From Candidatus Margulisiibacteriota bacterium (lineage in GTDB: Bacteria > Margulisbacteria > WOR-1 > O2-12-FULL-45-9 > XYB2-FULL-48-7), in the NCBI GenBank assembly GCA_028702315.1, contig JAQVPA010000003.1, forward strand, positions 1 to 51,244: 51,244 bases of DNA, written 5' to 3'. The position numbers were made by a program, and so were the translations under genes. The stretch's first letter is position 1; each line of letters opens with the position of its first letter. This document shows positions 1-9,041 of the stretch, piece by piece. The notes below the pieces were generated by a model. The model was not told where the DNA came from. It searched no databases and saw nothing but the letters and a program-made list of their open reading frames with translations.

Positions 1-2883
1 CTCAACGCGAACGGGCACTTGCGGCTCAATAATTGTTCGGTCGGCGATCTCCGGCTTTACAACGGGGCGGTCAACTTTAGCTGGCAAGAGCGGAAACTTA
101 CGCTAAACGACTGCCGCATTGTTATGCCCAACACCGCTTTTAAGCTTGACCTGGAACGCTGGCCCGAAGGCGCCCTGGCCGTCACGGCCGAAGGAGTGGT
201 CGATCTATCAAACTTCCAATCGTTGACAGTAAAATTCGGCCGGATAAATGGCCAGACCGGATTTGCTTTAAGGTACAACAGCTCTCCCGATAATTACGAC
301 CTGACCGCTTCATTCTGGGCCAATAAATTGAATTTAAACAATCTTTATTTTGACAATATCACCGGCAGTCTTAATTACCGCGATGGCCAGTTAACTTGCC
401 TGGAACCAATATCTTTCCGCCACCAAAAAGATCTGTACTCTCTCTCCGGCAGCGCCTTCTGGCCGCCGGATAACCTGGCCCATAGTTCACTGGATCTGAA
501 CCTCGAAATCGTGCAATCAGACTTAGCTAACGCTTACCGCCTGTTCCGGGACCTGCAAGGAGAAGCGTCCCGCCGCCTTGCTTTGGCCAGCGGCAACCCG
601 GTCATCAAACTTAACCCTGCTGATTTAGCTTTGCCCGCGTCACGCGCGGCGGCCGTAAAAGATTCGACCTTATACTATTCTTCGGCAACTGATAAATATT
701 TTTTAAAGTCCTGGCAAAAAGTCCGCGCTGAATTCGAAAAAAAATCCACTGTGGTTTCCGAAGAAGCACTCGGGGGAAGCTTATCCGGCCAGATCCAGCT
801 AAAAGGGCCGATCAGCCAGTTGACCGGCCGGCTTGACGCCAGCATCGACAGCGGGACTTTCCGCACTTTTGCGTTCGATAATCTGCAAACTTCCCTGACG
901 CTAAAGGATAATGACCTAAAAATAACTAAAGCGGTCCTGACCAAGGGAACCGGCAATTTGACCGCCCGCGGCGATTACAATTTTAACGGCAACGTCGCGC
1001 TTCAAGTCGTCGCCGATAGTATGCCGCTCAATGTCTTGACGGTTATCTTCCCCAAAAAAGAGTTTAAGGGCGCTTTTAACATGAAGGCCGAACTGGACGG
1101 ACCGATCAGTGATTTAAGGCTTACCCTGTCGGCGGCCTGTAAAAATATCACTTTGGCCGGCATTAGTTTTGATGAGGCTTTCATTGCGGCCGCCAAAAAA
1201 GGCGACGCGGTTTTTCTGCATAAAGTTTCGCTCCGCCAAGGGCCCCGGCTGTCGAGCCTCCATGGCTCCTGGCAACTGGGCCGTCCTGGCCAAATTAGCC
1301 TGGACGCTAATTTACAGGGGGATTCGGTCGGGCTAATGAATCTTTTCAGCGACGATATCCGTTGGATCAAGGGGGACTCGTCCATCAGCGCCAAAGTGAG
1401 CGGGACACTAGAACAGCCAAAAATCCAAGGCCGGGCCCAGGTCAGCAACGGCACGATCTACGTCAAAGCCATTGATTCCGAATTGCGCAACTTGCAGGGA
1501 AGCGCCGAGGTCGCCAACAATGTTATTCAGCTTGACCGGCTGACCGGGACCTGGTACGGTCAGCGAACAAATTATTGGCCCAATCCTATCGGTCTGGCCG
1601 GCACAATCGATATCGATAAATTATTAGCGGCCAAAGGCCGGATAAACTTAAATTTAACGTTCAGTCCCACGCACTTATACATCGCGTTGCCCAACCTCTA
1701 TACCGGTAGTTTGCACGTCAATGCACTTAGACTACAAGGCCCGCTCAACCTGGACTTTAGCCAAGGGCCAACTCTTAGCGGCCAGCTCGCCATCGATAAT
1801 ACTGTGCTCGCTCTCCCTCGGGGGGGCGCTGCTTCGGAGCAAACTTTTCCGCTTGAGTTTAACTTAGAGGCCTCTCTCGGCAAAAACACTTATGTGACCA
1901 TGGGCGATGTCTTTTCGACCGATCTCAGCAATATCATGATGAATCTTGAGGTCGCCAGTAATGATTTCAAGATCATGGGCAGCTTGCAGTCCCCAAGCCT
2001 GCTCGGCAAAGTCGCGATCAAGCGCGGCACGGTCAACATTTTCAACCGTGAATTTACTCTACTTAGTGTCGATGCGCAGAAAAAATATTTTCCTTATGAC
2101 ACGGAAAAGATCAAGGATAATTCCGCGGTTTTCGCCGGCGGGAACGGCCCGGAAGCCGCCGTTCCTGATCTCACTATCACTTCCGCGGTTAACGTAGAGA
2201 CTCAAGAAAAGGACGTCAGCGGTAAATACGTCAAAAAGCCGGTTAATGTCTTGGCCCGGTTATCTGGCAATCCCAGCGCCAGGGAAGAACGAAGCAGCCT
2301 CAAGATCACTTTGCTCGGTTTTACGGAAGACAAAACTAAATCGCCGGCCGAGCTCACCCCTACCGCTTACAGCGAGCAAGAACTCAAGGTTATGTTGCTG
2401 CCCGATTTTATCAAGTCGCTGGCTGGTATCGGTCAAGAAGGGGAAAAGACCCAGGTTGATACCAACGCGGTCGTCGCCGACTATTTGAGCAGCCGGGTGC
2501 AAACGATCCTGTTCCGCGGGCTCGAGAGGGAATTGGAGCAAAAATTAGGGCTGGAAAGTTTGACCTTGGAATACAATCTTGGCCCCAAGGTTAAAGAGGC
2601 AATGGGAGTCAGGGATGTTAAAGGCTTCACCGAAACCAAGCCGACCTGGAGCGTTGGTTTTGTCAAAGGATTTTTTGACCGTCTCTACATTGATATGCGT
2701 TATTCCGAAGGGGTTTCCCAGACCAGCAGTGGAAGTGGCGCCAATTCAAACTTTAATTATCAATTGACCTACAAACTTACGCCAATTTGGGCTATAATAT
2801 ACTATCGGGAACCGATGAACCTATCTGATTTTGCAGCCGGCTATCAGAAAGTCACACTAAAGGCCGGTTTTTCTTTTTGGTGA
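1..2883 (+). CDS. tamB: TamB-like translocation/assembly protein (DUF490), 5' end outside window
   Basis: The frame is open from base 1, so the N-terminus lies upstream; the first possible internal start is TTG at 19. What is visible, about 960 residues, is a long run of AsmA/TamB-type beta-rich repeats (many LxGxL, GxxxLxG and INLNL patterns) ending in a C-terminal DUF490-type domain with a beta-strand-rich tail around IDMRYSEG and a terminal FSFW. TamB proteins span the periplasm and help outer-membrane protein or lipid transport together with a BamA-family barrel. The next gene is a BamA homologue that overlaps or abuts its stop, which fits a tamB-bamA operon. A TATAAT at about 2794, inside this gene, could add a separate promoter for bamA. 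Confidence 0.85.
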   Translation, partial: LNANGHLRLNNCSVGDLRLYNGAVNFSWQERKLTLNDCRIVMPNTAFKLDLERWPEGALAVTAEGVVDLSNFQSLTVKFGRINGQTGFALRYNSSPDNYDLTASFWANKLNLNNLYFDNITGSLNYRDGQLTCLEPISFRHQKDLYSLSGSAFWPPDNLAHSSLDLNLEIVQSDLANAYRLFRDLQGEASRRLALASGNPVIKLNPADLALPASRAAAVKDSTLYYSSATDKYFLKSWQKVRAEFEKKSTVVSEEALGGSLSGQIQLKGPISQLTGRLDASIDSGTFRTFAFDNLQTSLTLKDNDLKITKAVLTKGTGNLTARGDYNFNGNVALQVVADSMPLNVLTVIFPKKEFKGAFNMKAELDGPISDLRLTLSAACKNITLAGISFDEAFIAAAKKGDAVFLHKVSLRQGPRLSSLHGSWQLGRPGQISLDANLQGDSVGLMNLFSDDIRWIKGDSSISAKVSGTLEQPKIQGRAQVSNGTIYVKAIDSELRNLQGSAEVANNVIQLDRLTGTWYGQRTNYWPNPIGLAGTIDIDKLLAAKGRINLNLTFSPTHLYIALPNLYTGSLHVNALRLQGPLNLDFSQGPTLSGQLAIDNTVLALPRGGAASEQTFPLEFNLEASLGKNTYVTMGDVFSTDLSNIMMNLEVASNDFKIMGSLQSPSLLGKVAIKRGTVNIFNREFTLLSVDAQKKYFPYDTEKIKDNSAVFAGGNGPEAAVPDLTITSAVNVETQEKDVSGKYVKKPVNVLARLSGNPSAREERSSLKITLLGFTEDKTKSPAELTPTAYSEQELKVMLLPDFIKSLAGIGQEGEKTQVDTNAVVADYLSSRVQTILFRGLERELEQKLGLESLTLEYNLGPKVKEAMGVRDVKGFTETKPTWSVGFVKGFFDRLYIDMRYSEGVSQTSSGSGANSNFNYQLTYKLTPIWAIIYYREPMNLSDFAAGYQKVTLKAGFSFW

Positions 2884-2885
2884 AA

Positions 2886-4646
2886 ATGAAAGCAACCAAC
2901 AGTAACGGGAATAGAGTAGCCCCTCGACAAGTCTCGGGGCAAGCTGGTAACAGGTACATTGTACGCGTTACGCATTACGCGTTACTTTATTCTATCCTTG
3001 TCTTGCTCCTCTTTCCTTCCCTGGCCATTGCTAAACCGGCCGAGATCGAAGTGGCCTCGTTGATCACCGCGCTTGAGATCAACGGCAACAAGATCGTGCC
3101 GGACAAAGACATCCTGGCGGTCGTTTTTACCCGGGTCGGCGACACCATTTCCGAAGAGAAGATCAAAGGGGACGTTAAAGCGATCTATGCGCTTGGTGAT
3201 TTTGCCGATGTCACGTCTTCGTTTGAAGCTTTTGCCGGCGGGACCAAACTTATTTTTAATGTTATTGAAAACCCCCGGATCAATAACCTTATTATTGAAG
3301 GGAACACAGTTTACGCCACCGCCGAGCTTTTGGCGCTTATTTCAACCAAGCAAGGGGACATCCTTAACTTTAAAAAGATGCAGGATGACATCGAAAAGAT
3401 CAATGACAAGTATAAAACCGACGGCTATATCCTGGCCCGGGTCATTGATGTCGAAACGGATAAAAAGAGCGGCACGCTCCGCTTTAAAGTAATCGAAGGG
3501 CGAGTGGAATCGATTTCCCTGGACGGCAACGAGAATACGCAGGATTACGTTATTCTCCGGGAACTAAAAACAAAACCAGGCTCCGTGCTTAATGAAGAGG
3601 TCTTAAAGAAGGACCTGCGCCGCGTTTTTAATCTTGGCTTCTTTTCCGAAGTCACTCCGAATTTTGAGCCCGGCAGCGCCAAGGATAAGGTTGTTCTTCA
3701 GTTGAAAATAAAAGAGACCCGTACCAGCACCGTCAATTTTGGCGGCGGCTACGGTGAAAGCGAAGGGTGGTTCGGCTTTGTCGACCTTTCGGTCAACAAC
3801 CTCCTTGGAACGGCGCAGGGGATATTGGTTCGCGGTCAATCCGGCCAGCAATCATCGACCTATCAGGCCAAATATTTTAATCCCTGGTTCTGGCCGCAAC
3901 GCCTCGGCGACCGCACTTCTTTTACCTTGCGCCGCTGGCTGACGATCGGCCGGGATGTCATCCTGACAACCCAGGATGGTATTTATAATGGGGCCGATGT
4001 CTCTTTTGGCCGCCCGCTTAACGACTATTACAATATCACCTGGACATTAGGGAGCGAAAATGTTTCTCCTTACCAAACCTCAACTTTCGAAGCTTATCGC
4101 TCCGACACGATCGGCGTAACCCTGGCCTACGACACCCGGGACTTCTGGCTGAACCCGACCCAGGGACGCTACTATACCCTCGATCTTAAACAAGGTTGGA
4201 AGAGTTGTTCCTCAAATACAAGTTTTTCCAAGATCGGCTCTGATCTTAATCATTATTATCCCGTCTTCAACAACCAGGTTTTAGCCGCGCACCTCGGATT
4301 TGGTCTCGGGCTGGGCGATGTGCCGATCGGCGACCTCTATTGGGCTGGCGGCGCCAACACCGTGCGCGGTTATTACCCGTCCGAATCCAAGACCGGCAAG
4401 AGGAAGCTCATCGCTAATGTGGAATATCGGCTTAATTTCAACGATTCGATCCAAGGTGTTTTCTTTTACGATTGGGGCAACGCCTGGAACACGGGTGGAG
4501 CGGAATTCAGCCAATTCCTGACCGGTTGGGGTCCCGGTGTCCGGATCACTACCCCCCTTGGGCCAATTCGGCTTGACTGGGGAGTCGCTTCCGGCAAACA
4601 GTTTGGCGAAGGGATCATGCATTTCAGCATAGGGCAAGCCTTCTAG
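2886..4646 (+). CDS. bamA: Outer membrane protein assembly factor BamA (Omp85 family)
   Basis: The protein (586 aa from the ATG at 2886; TTG 2877 and GTG 2880 are alternatives) has a hydrophobic signal segment (LLYSILVLLLFPSLAIA) after about 35 unusual residues encoded by a dispersed repeat. Three POTRA domains follow, at roughly residues 58-130, 131-210 and 211-285. A 16-stranded-barrel-type C-terminal domain carries the loop-6 motif VRGY and a terminal phenylalanine (IGQAF). BamA inserts beta-barrel proteins into the outer membrane. Three POTRAs rather than five matches the shorter Omp85 proteins of cyanobacteria-like diderms. It overlaps or adjoins the TamB-like gene, its usual partner. 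The odd point is the repeat-derived leader: either a long N-region is tolerated or the true start lies nearer the hydrophobic core. Confidence 0.92.
   Translation: MKATNSNGNRVAPRQVSGQAGNRYIVRVTHYALLYSILVLLLFPSLAIAKPAEIEVASLITALEINGNKIVPDKDILAVVFTRVGDTISEEKIKGDVKAIYALGDFADVTSSFEAFAGGTKLIFNVIENPRINNLIIEGNTVYATAELLALISTKQGDILNFKKMQDDIEKINDKYKTDGYILARVIDVETDKKSGTLRFKVIEGRVESISLDGNENTQDYVILRELKTKPGSVLNEEVLKKDLRRVFNLGFFSEVTPNFEPGSAKDKVVLQLKIKETRTSTVNFGGGYGESEGWFGFVDLSVNNLLGTAQGILVRGQSGQQSSTYQAKYFNPWFWPQRLGDRTSFTLRRWLTIGRDVILTTQDGIYNGADVSFGRPLNDYYNITWTLGSENVSPYQTSTFEAYRSDTIGVTLAYDTRDFWLNPTQGRYYTLDLKQGWKSCSSNTSFSKIGSDLNHYYPVFNNQVLAAHLGFGLGLGDVPIGDLYWAGGANTVRGYYPSESKTGKRKLIANVEYRLNFNDSIQGVFFYDWGNAWNTGGAEFSQFLTGWGPGVRITTPLGPIRLDWGVASGKQFGEGIMHFSIGQAF
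2903..2996. repeat. Dispersed palindromic repeat inside the bamA leader
   Basis: This stretch contains an AACGGGAATAGAGTA arm, a small hairpin (CCCCTCGACAAGTCTCGGGG), the central GTACATTGTACGCGTTACG, and a GCGTTACTTTATTCT arm. The same words recur at 45650-45721 between ilvB and ilvN, where the region is clearly self-complementary. It is a dispersed repeat family. Here it is translated as the extended N-region of the BamA signal peptide. Confidence 0.7.
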
Positions 4647-4650
4647 AAAA

Positions 4651-4679
4651 ATGCCTAATGACTAATTTCTAATGCCTAA
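4651..4679. repeat. Short tandem word repeat (CTAATGC/CTAATGA) before rsmG
   Basis: The bases from 4651 to the rsmG start are made of near-heptamer words (CTAATGA, CTAATTT, CTAATGC, CTAATGA), similar to short tandemly repeated sequences of cyanobacteria. They occupy the place where a Shine-Dalgarno sequence would be expected. Confidence 0.6.
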
Positions 4680-5308
4680 TGAATGTAGAATTATTTAATA
4701 AATACTCGGCAGAATTAATCGCCTGGAACAAAAAATTCAATCTTACTTCAATAACCGACCCCGTAGAAATAAAAAAGAAGCACTTTGAAGACTCGCTCCT
4801 CATCTTACAATCCCTACATCTCTCCATCGAGTCTGTGGTCGACATTGGCGCCGGCGCCGGCTTTCCCGGCATACCACTTAAGCTTGCTTGCCCCAATATA
4901 AAGCTAACGCTAATCGAAGCGACTAAGAAGAAAGTTGAGTTCCTTCAGCATATTATTAAAACTCTCGGTTTAACAGAGGCTGAGGCGGTCTGGACCCGGG
5001 CGGAAGAGTTTGCTAAAGACCATCGTGAAGCCTTTGACCTGGCCGTCGCCCGCGCGGTCGCCGACCTGCGTGTTTTAAGCGAACTCTGCCTGCCGCTGGT
5101 CAAGGTCGGCGGCTTTTTTATCGCATATAAAGAAGAGAAGATCGAAACAGAAGTGGCGCAAGCTGATAAAGCGATAGAAACCCTTGGCGGTCGCTTGAAA
5201 GAGGTCAGGAAATTCCCTGCCCGGTCGCTGGTCATCATTGAAAAAACCTCTCCCACCCCCGCCAAATACCCCCGCCGCCCCGGCATGGCAAAGAAACGCC
5301 CGCTGTGA
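4679..5308 (+). CDS. rsmG: 16S rRNA (guanine-527-N7)-methyltransferase RsmG
   Basis: 209 aa, normal for the family. The N-terminal WNKKFNLTSITDP and HFEDSL segments and the SAM-binding VVDIGAGAGFPGIPLK motif (about residues 55-70) are diagnostic for RsmG (GidB). It methylates G527 of 16S rRNA in the cytoplasm. The genes rsmG, parA and parB are adjacent, the classic origin-proximal order of many bacteria. The start ATG at 4679 lies at the end of a tandem word repeat with no clear Shine-Dalgarno. The TGA stop is followed directly by the TATAAT of the parA promoter. Confidence 0.95.
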   Translation: MNVELFNKYSAELIAWNKKFNLTSITDPVEIKKKHFEDSLLILQSLHLSIESVVDIGAGAGFPGIPLKLACPNIKLTLIEATKKKVEFLQHIIKTLGLTEAEAVWTRAEEFAKDHREAFDLAVARAVADLRVLSELCLPLVKVGGFFIAYKEEKIETEVAQADKAIETLGGRLKEVRKFPARSLVIIEKTSPTPAKYPRRPGMAKKRPL

Positions 5309-5314
5309 TATAAT
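5309..5314 (+). promoter_or_regulatory. -10 box (TATAAT) of a probable leaderless parA promoter
   Basis: TATAAT begins one base after the rsmG stop, and the parA ATG follows after only 8 nt (TCTTACCT). Transcription starting about 7 nt after the -10 would begin at the start codon. No Shine-Dalgarno is present. Confidence 0.6.
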
Positions 5315-5322
5315 TCTTACCT

Positions 5323-6090
5323 ATGGCCACCACCTATGCTGTCGTCAACCAGAAAGGCGGAGTCGGTAAAACCACCACCACAGTCAACCTAGCAGCCTAC
5401 CTGGCTACTTTCGGTAAAAAAGTCCTGCTGATCGATATTGACTCCCAAAGTAACGCCAGTGTCGGTTTAGGCGTTGATCGCACCCAGATTGAGCTCTGCC
5501 TGTATAATATTTTGATCGAGGGCGCGGCTGTCTCCGAAGTCATCATCAAAAGCAACATCTCCAATCTTGATGTCTTGCCGTCGACCGCCCGCCTCGCCGG
5601 CGCGGAAGTTGAGCTCGTTTCTCTCTTACCCAGGGAAACCCGCCTCAAAGAAGCACTGGCCGGCATCCAAGAAAACTATGACCTGATCGTTATCGACTGC
5701 CCCCCCTCTCTCTCCCTTTTGACCGTCAACGCCTTGACCGCCGCCGACGAGGTCATCATCCCGATCCAGTGCGAATATTACGCGCTTGAAGGAATCAGCC
5801 AGCTGACCCATACCCTGGAGCTGGTTCGCGAAAGTTTAAATCCGGCGCTGAAGATCAGGGGAATTGTTCTAACCATGTTTGATCCAAGGACCCTGCTCTC
5901 TTCGCAAGTCGCCGAAGAAGCGCGCAAGTATTTCGGCAATAAAGTTTTTAAGACCGTTATTCCCCGAAACATCCGTTTGGCGGAAGCACCCAGCTTTGGC
6001 CAGCCGATCCTTTTCTACGATCCGGGGAGCAAAGGGGCGGAAGCCTATGAAAATCTCTGTCGGGAGGTGTTAGACGATGGCCAATTCTAG
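5323..6090 (+). CDS. parA: Chromosome partitioning ATPase ParA/Soj
   Basis: 255 aa with the deviant Walker A KGGVGKTTTTVNLA (residues 11-24), Walker A' LLIDIDSQ and Walker B LIVIDCPPSL, all typical of ParA/Soj. It is a nucleoid-associated ATPase that moves ParB-parS complexes during chromosome segregation. The parB gene starts 14 nt before the parA stop, so the two are translationally coupled. Neighbouring rsmG supports a chromosomal, origin-proximal ParA rather than a plasmid type. A TATAAT lies 8 nt upstream of the ATG. Confidence 0.95.
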   Translation: MATTYAVVNQKGGVGKTTTTVNLAAYLATFGKKVLLIDIDSQSNASVGLGVDRTQIELCLYNILIEGAAVSEVIIKSNISNLDVLPSTARLAGAEVELVSLLPRETRLKEALAGIQENYDLIVIDCPPSLSLLTVNALTAADEVIIPIQCEYYALEGISQLTHTLELVRESLNPALKIRGIVLTMFDPRTLLSSQVAEEARKYFGNKVFKTVIPRNIRLAEAPSFGQPILFYDPGSKGAEAYENLCREVLDDGQF

Positions 6091-7042
6091 TCCCAGCAAA
6101 AGAGGTCTCGGTAAAGGTTTGGGCGCGCTGATCCCCCAGCAATCCGTGTTCGTCGGCGGTCGGACCATAGTCAACGTGGAGATCGGGAGCGTTGTCCCCA
6201 ACCCGCGCCAGCCTCGCACCCATTTTTCCAAAGAATCATTGCACGACCTGGCCGAGTCGATCAAAGCCCAGGGAGTGATCGAGCCGATCCTGACCCGGAT
6301 GCGCGACGGTAAATATGAACTTGTCGCCGGCGAGCGGCGCCTGCGGGCGGCCAAACTGGCCGGCATCACCGTTATCCCGGCGATCGTCAAGGATTTCTCC
6401 GACCAGCAGTCGCTGGAGCTTTCCCTGATCGAGAACCTGCAGCGCGAAGACCTCAACGCGATGGACGAAGCGGAGGGTTACGCCCGGCTCGCCTCGGAAT
6501 TCGGCCTGACACAGGAAAATATTTCCAAACGGGTCGGCAAGGATCGGTCAACCGTCGCCAACATGATCCGGCTTCTCTCTCTTCCCAAGCCGGTCAAGGA
6601 CAGCTTGCGCAAGGGAGAGATCACCATCGGGCATGCGCGCCCGCTCCTCTCCGTCGAAGAAACCGACCGGCAACTGCATTTCTGGAAAGAGATCATCAAA
6701 GGGCGGCTTAGCGTCAGGGATGCCGAGATCCTCGTTACCGGCAAGGAAGAAAAGCCAAAAGTGAAAAAAGGCGGCCGTAAACGGGTCTTCACGCAAAACA
6801 TTGAATTGAACGCGCTGGTCGAGCAATTGACCGAACATCTGGCAACCAAGGTCAAGATCCATGGCTCTCCCGACCGCGGCCGGATTGAGATCGAATACTA
6901 TTCCAAAGAAGATCTCGAACGGGTCCTTGAACTTATCACCTCCGGCCGGATCAAAAGAGCCCCTTTACCGTCTCCCGAGATCAAGCTGCCTCCTTCACCG
7001 CCATTTGGGCAAAGCTATTCTGCCCAGGAAACGGCGCAGTAA
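6077..7042 (+). CDS. parB: Chromosome partitioning protein ParB/Spo0J
   Basis: 321 aa. The N-terminal GLGKGLGALI box binds ParA. The ParB/Srx CTPase core has NPRQPR (about 36-41) and GERRLRAAKLAG (about 91-102), followed by the helix-turn-helix ENISKRVGKDRSTVANMIRL that binds parS, and a C-terminal dimerisation region. ParB loads at parS and spreads as a CTP-dependent clamp. A KKGGRKRVFTQNIELNALVEQL segment marks the C-domain. No parS-like TGTTTCACGTGAAACA was noticed in the window. Confidence 0.95.
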   Translation: MANSSPSKRGLGKGLGALIPQQSVFVGGRTIVNVEIGSVVPNPRQPRTHFSKESLHDLAESIKAQGVIEPILTRMRDGKYELVAGERRLRAAKLAGITVIPAIVKDFSDQQSLELSLIENLQREDLNAMDEAEGYARLASEFGLTQENISKRVGKDRSTVANMIRLLSLPKPVKDSLRKGEITIGHARPLLSVEETDRQLHFWKEIIKGRLSVRDAEILVTGKEEKPKVKKGGRKRVFTQNIELNALVEQLTEHLATKVKIHGSPDRGRIEIEYYSKEDLERVLELITSGRIKRAPLPSPEIKLPPSPPFGQSYSAQETAQ

Positions 7043-7048
7043 TCAATT

Positions 7049-8389
7049 ATGGTTAGGATCTTCCCTTTTGAAGGGATAATTTATAATAAGAAGAAGATCA
7101 AGAACCTGGGCAAGGTGATGTCCCCTCCATATGACATCATCAATCCCCAGCAACAGGAAGCGTTATATAACGATAGCGATTTTAACGTCATTCGCCTGAT
7201 CCTCGGCAAAGAATTTCCTGGCGACGGCGAATACAACAATCGTTATGTCCGGGCGGCCGCCTTCCTGAACGGCTGGCTCCGCCACAAGATCTTGCTTAAA
7301 GATGAAAAACCTTGTCTTTACGCTTACGAGCAAAAATTCACGGTCAAAGGAAAAACTTATTCACGCCTCGGTTTCTTCGCTATTTTGCGGCTCGAAGATA
7401 TGGGCCGGGGTAAAGTTTTCCCGCACGAAGAAACCTACCCTAAAGCGAAGCTTGATCGCCTCCAGTTGATGCGCGCGGCCAATGCTAACCTCGATTCGGT
7501 CTTTTCGCTTTATTCCGACCAAAAAGAGAAGATCGTAAAAGCCTTAAAAACTTTTATGAAGCGTAAGCCGGTGATCGACGTTAAAGACAAGGACAATGTC
7601 ACGCACCGCCTCTGGAAAGTCGACCGCAAGCCGGCGATCACCAAGATCATGCAGGAGATGAAGGATAAAGCGGTCTTTATCGCCGACGGCCACCATCGCT
7701 ACGAAGCGGCCATCCGCTACAAAAATGAGATGAAGACTCGCAACACCAAATTTACGGAGGACGAATCCTATAACCATGTCATGATGTTTTTCACGCCGCT
7801 AGAAGGCAAAGGATTAGTCGTCCTCCCTATTCACCGCGTGGTCAGCCAGCTTGCTTATTTTGACCCGATCCGGTTCGAGCAAGACCTGGGAGTTTATTTT
7901 GATGTCAAAACTTACACCGCAACCAAGAAGACCGCCGCTCGGACCAGGAAGGCTTGGCTTAAAGATATCAAGAAAGCGGGCGAAACCAAGCATGCTTTTG
8001 GCCTCTACCTGGGGAATAACCGTTATTTATTATTGACGCTCCGCAATGAAGAGATGGTTGATGAGATGGTCGCCGAAGAAAAGCCAAAAGCCTGGAAACA
8101 TCTCGATGTCACGGTCCTCCATTACACGCTGTTTGACCGGCTCCTGAACATCGCCAACGAAACCGAGGACAAGGTCACCTATTTCAAGGAAGAAGAAGCG
8201 GCGCTGGACGAAGTCGACAAGAAGGGCGCTTTAATGGCGGTCATCATGAATTCGACCAAGATCGAAGAGATCGTCGCCGTCGCCAGCGAACTAGAAAAAA
8301 TGCCGCACAAATCGACTTACTTCTACCCCAAGCTCCTCTCCGGCCTCGTCATCAATAAATTCGAACACGGGGAAAAGGTTAAACCCTAA
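7049..8389 (+). CDS. DUF1015 family protein (SerK-like kinase family)
   Basis: 446 aa. The start has IFPFEGIIYN and VMSPPYDIINPQQQ, and the middle has FIADGHHRYEAAIRY; these are the conserved signatures of the DUF1015 family. One archaeal member (SerK) is an ADP-dependent serine kinase; the role of most bacterial members is not established. It begins 6 nt after parB and is probably co-transcribed with it. Its 3' end overlaps the convergent ORF6N gene by 4 nt. Confidence 0.85.
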   Translation: MVRIFPFEGIIYNKKKIKNLGKVMSPPYDIINPQQQEALYNDSDFNVIRLILGKEFPGDGEYNNRYVRAAAFLNGWLRHKILLKDEKPCLYAYEQKFTVKGKTYSRLGFFAILRLEDMGRGKVFPHEETYPKAKLDRLQLMRAANANLDSVFSLYSDQKEKIVKALKTFMKRKPVIDVKDKDNVTHRLWKVDRKPAITKIMQEMKDKAVFIADGHHRYEAAIRYKNEMKTRNTKFTEDESYNHVMMFFTPLEGKGLVVLPIHRVVSQLAYFDPIRFEQDLGVYFDVKTYTATKKTAARTRKAWLKDIKKAGETKHAFGLYLGNNRYLLLTLRNEEMVDEMVAEEKPKAWKHLDVTVLHYTLFDRLLNIANETEDKVTYFKEEEAALDEVDKKGALMAVIMNSTKIEEIVAVASELEKMPHKSTYFYPKLLSGLVINKFEHGEKVKP

Positions 8390-8883
8390 ACTAGGAACCC
8401 GATTCTTTTTTTCGGTTTTTCCGGCGGTTCGATTAGGGCTTTGATGGCATCAAATACAACTTTGAATTGCTGGTCATACTTCGACTCCATTGCCTCGATC
8501 TTGCGCAGGATATCTTTGTGCGTAGAGAGCAGTTGCCTTAATCGGGCAAAGATCCTCATGATCTGTATATTTACCTGGACAGCTCGTTTACTATTCAAAA
8601 CCGACGATAACATAGCAACCCCTTGTTCAGTAAAAGCATAAGGAAGATGCCGCCGGCCACCCCAATTTGAGGTCACAAATTGTGACCTCAAGATTTTGTA
8701 TTCCGCCTGGGTCAATCTAATCATAAAATCAGCTGGAAACCTTTCTATATTTCTTTTAACCGCTTGAATTAATGCTTTAGTTTTTACATTATATAGTCTG
8801 GAAATATCATCATCCAAGATTACCTTCTGGCCGCGGATTAAATAGATCGCGCTTTCGATCCTTTCGTCAGGAATTAGTCCCAT
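8386..8883 (-). CDS. ORF6N domain DNA-binding protein
   Basis: 165 aa. The N-terminal ORF6N domain is clear: IYLIRGQKVILDDDISRLYNVKTKAL, then NIERFPADFMI and the conserved WGGRRHLPYAFTEQGVAML. A coiled-coil-like C-terminus follows (LLSTHKDILRKIEAMESKY). ORF6N/KilA-N domains are DNA-binding modules common in phages and mobile DNA. A strong SD (GGAGGAGG) precedes the ATG. Palindromic sites related to GGTCACAA-TTGTGACC occur upstream (two) and within the coding sequence (one, encoding FVTS), which suggests self-regulation. Convergent overlap with the DUF1015 gene suggests later insertion. Confidence 0.85.
   Translation of the reverse strand: MGLIPDERIESAIYLIRGQKVILDDDISRLYNVKTKALIQAVKRNIERFPADFMIRLTQAEYKILRSQFVTSNWGGRRHLPYAFTEQGVAMLSSVLNSKRAVQVNIQIMRIFARLRQLLSTHKDILRKIEAMESKYDQQFKVVFDAIKALIEPPEKPKKRIGFLV
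8669..8689. promoter_or_regulatory. Perfect palindrome inside the ORF6N gene
   Basis: The core GGTCACAAATTGTGACC, with one more matching base pair on each side plus an outer G/C pair, is a perfect inverted repeat around an odd central base. It matches the site upstream of the same gene at 8974-8990. It lies about 200 nt inside the coding sequence. Confidence 0.6.
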
Positions 8884-8935
8884 TATTATGCCTCCTCCTA
8901 TTTAGTTGTTGTCTATTTCAAACACAATAGACCTA

Positions 8936-8990
8936 TCACAAACTGTGATCGGTTTCGATGTTTCATACTATCTGGTCACAATTTGTGACC
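8936..8990. promoter_or_regulatory. Two operator-like palindromes upstream of the ORF6N gene
   Basis: TCACAAACTGTGA (8936-8948) and GGTCACAATTTGTGACC (8974-8990) share the TCACAA/TTGTGA half-sites and lie 50-110 nt upstream of the ORF6N start. They are probable binding sites for the gene's own product or another dimeric regulator. Confidence 0.6.
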
Positions 8991-9000
8991 ACCTTCGCTA

Positions 9001-9034
9001 AGGCGCCCCTGAGTTAACCCCAGGAGCGCCCCGC
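9001..9034 (-). terminator. Hairpin after the DUF3276 gene
   Basis: On the minus strand, GGCGCTCCTG and CAGGGGCGCC form a long GC-rich stem just after the stop at 9042. The run of T that completes an intrinsic terminator is weak, so function is likely but not certain. Confidence 0.5.
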
Positions 9035-9041
9035 ATCAAAA

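Noticed and set aside
5200-7100. parS sites or chromosomal origin near rsmG-parAB
   Set aside because: No TGTTTCACGTGAAACA-like sequence or DnaA-box cluster was found, although the gene order is typical of the origin region.
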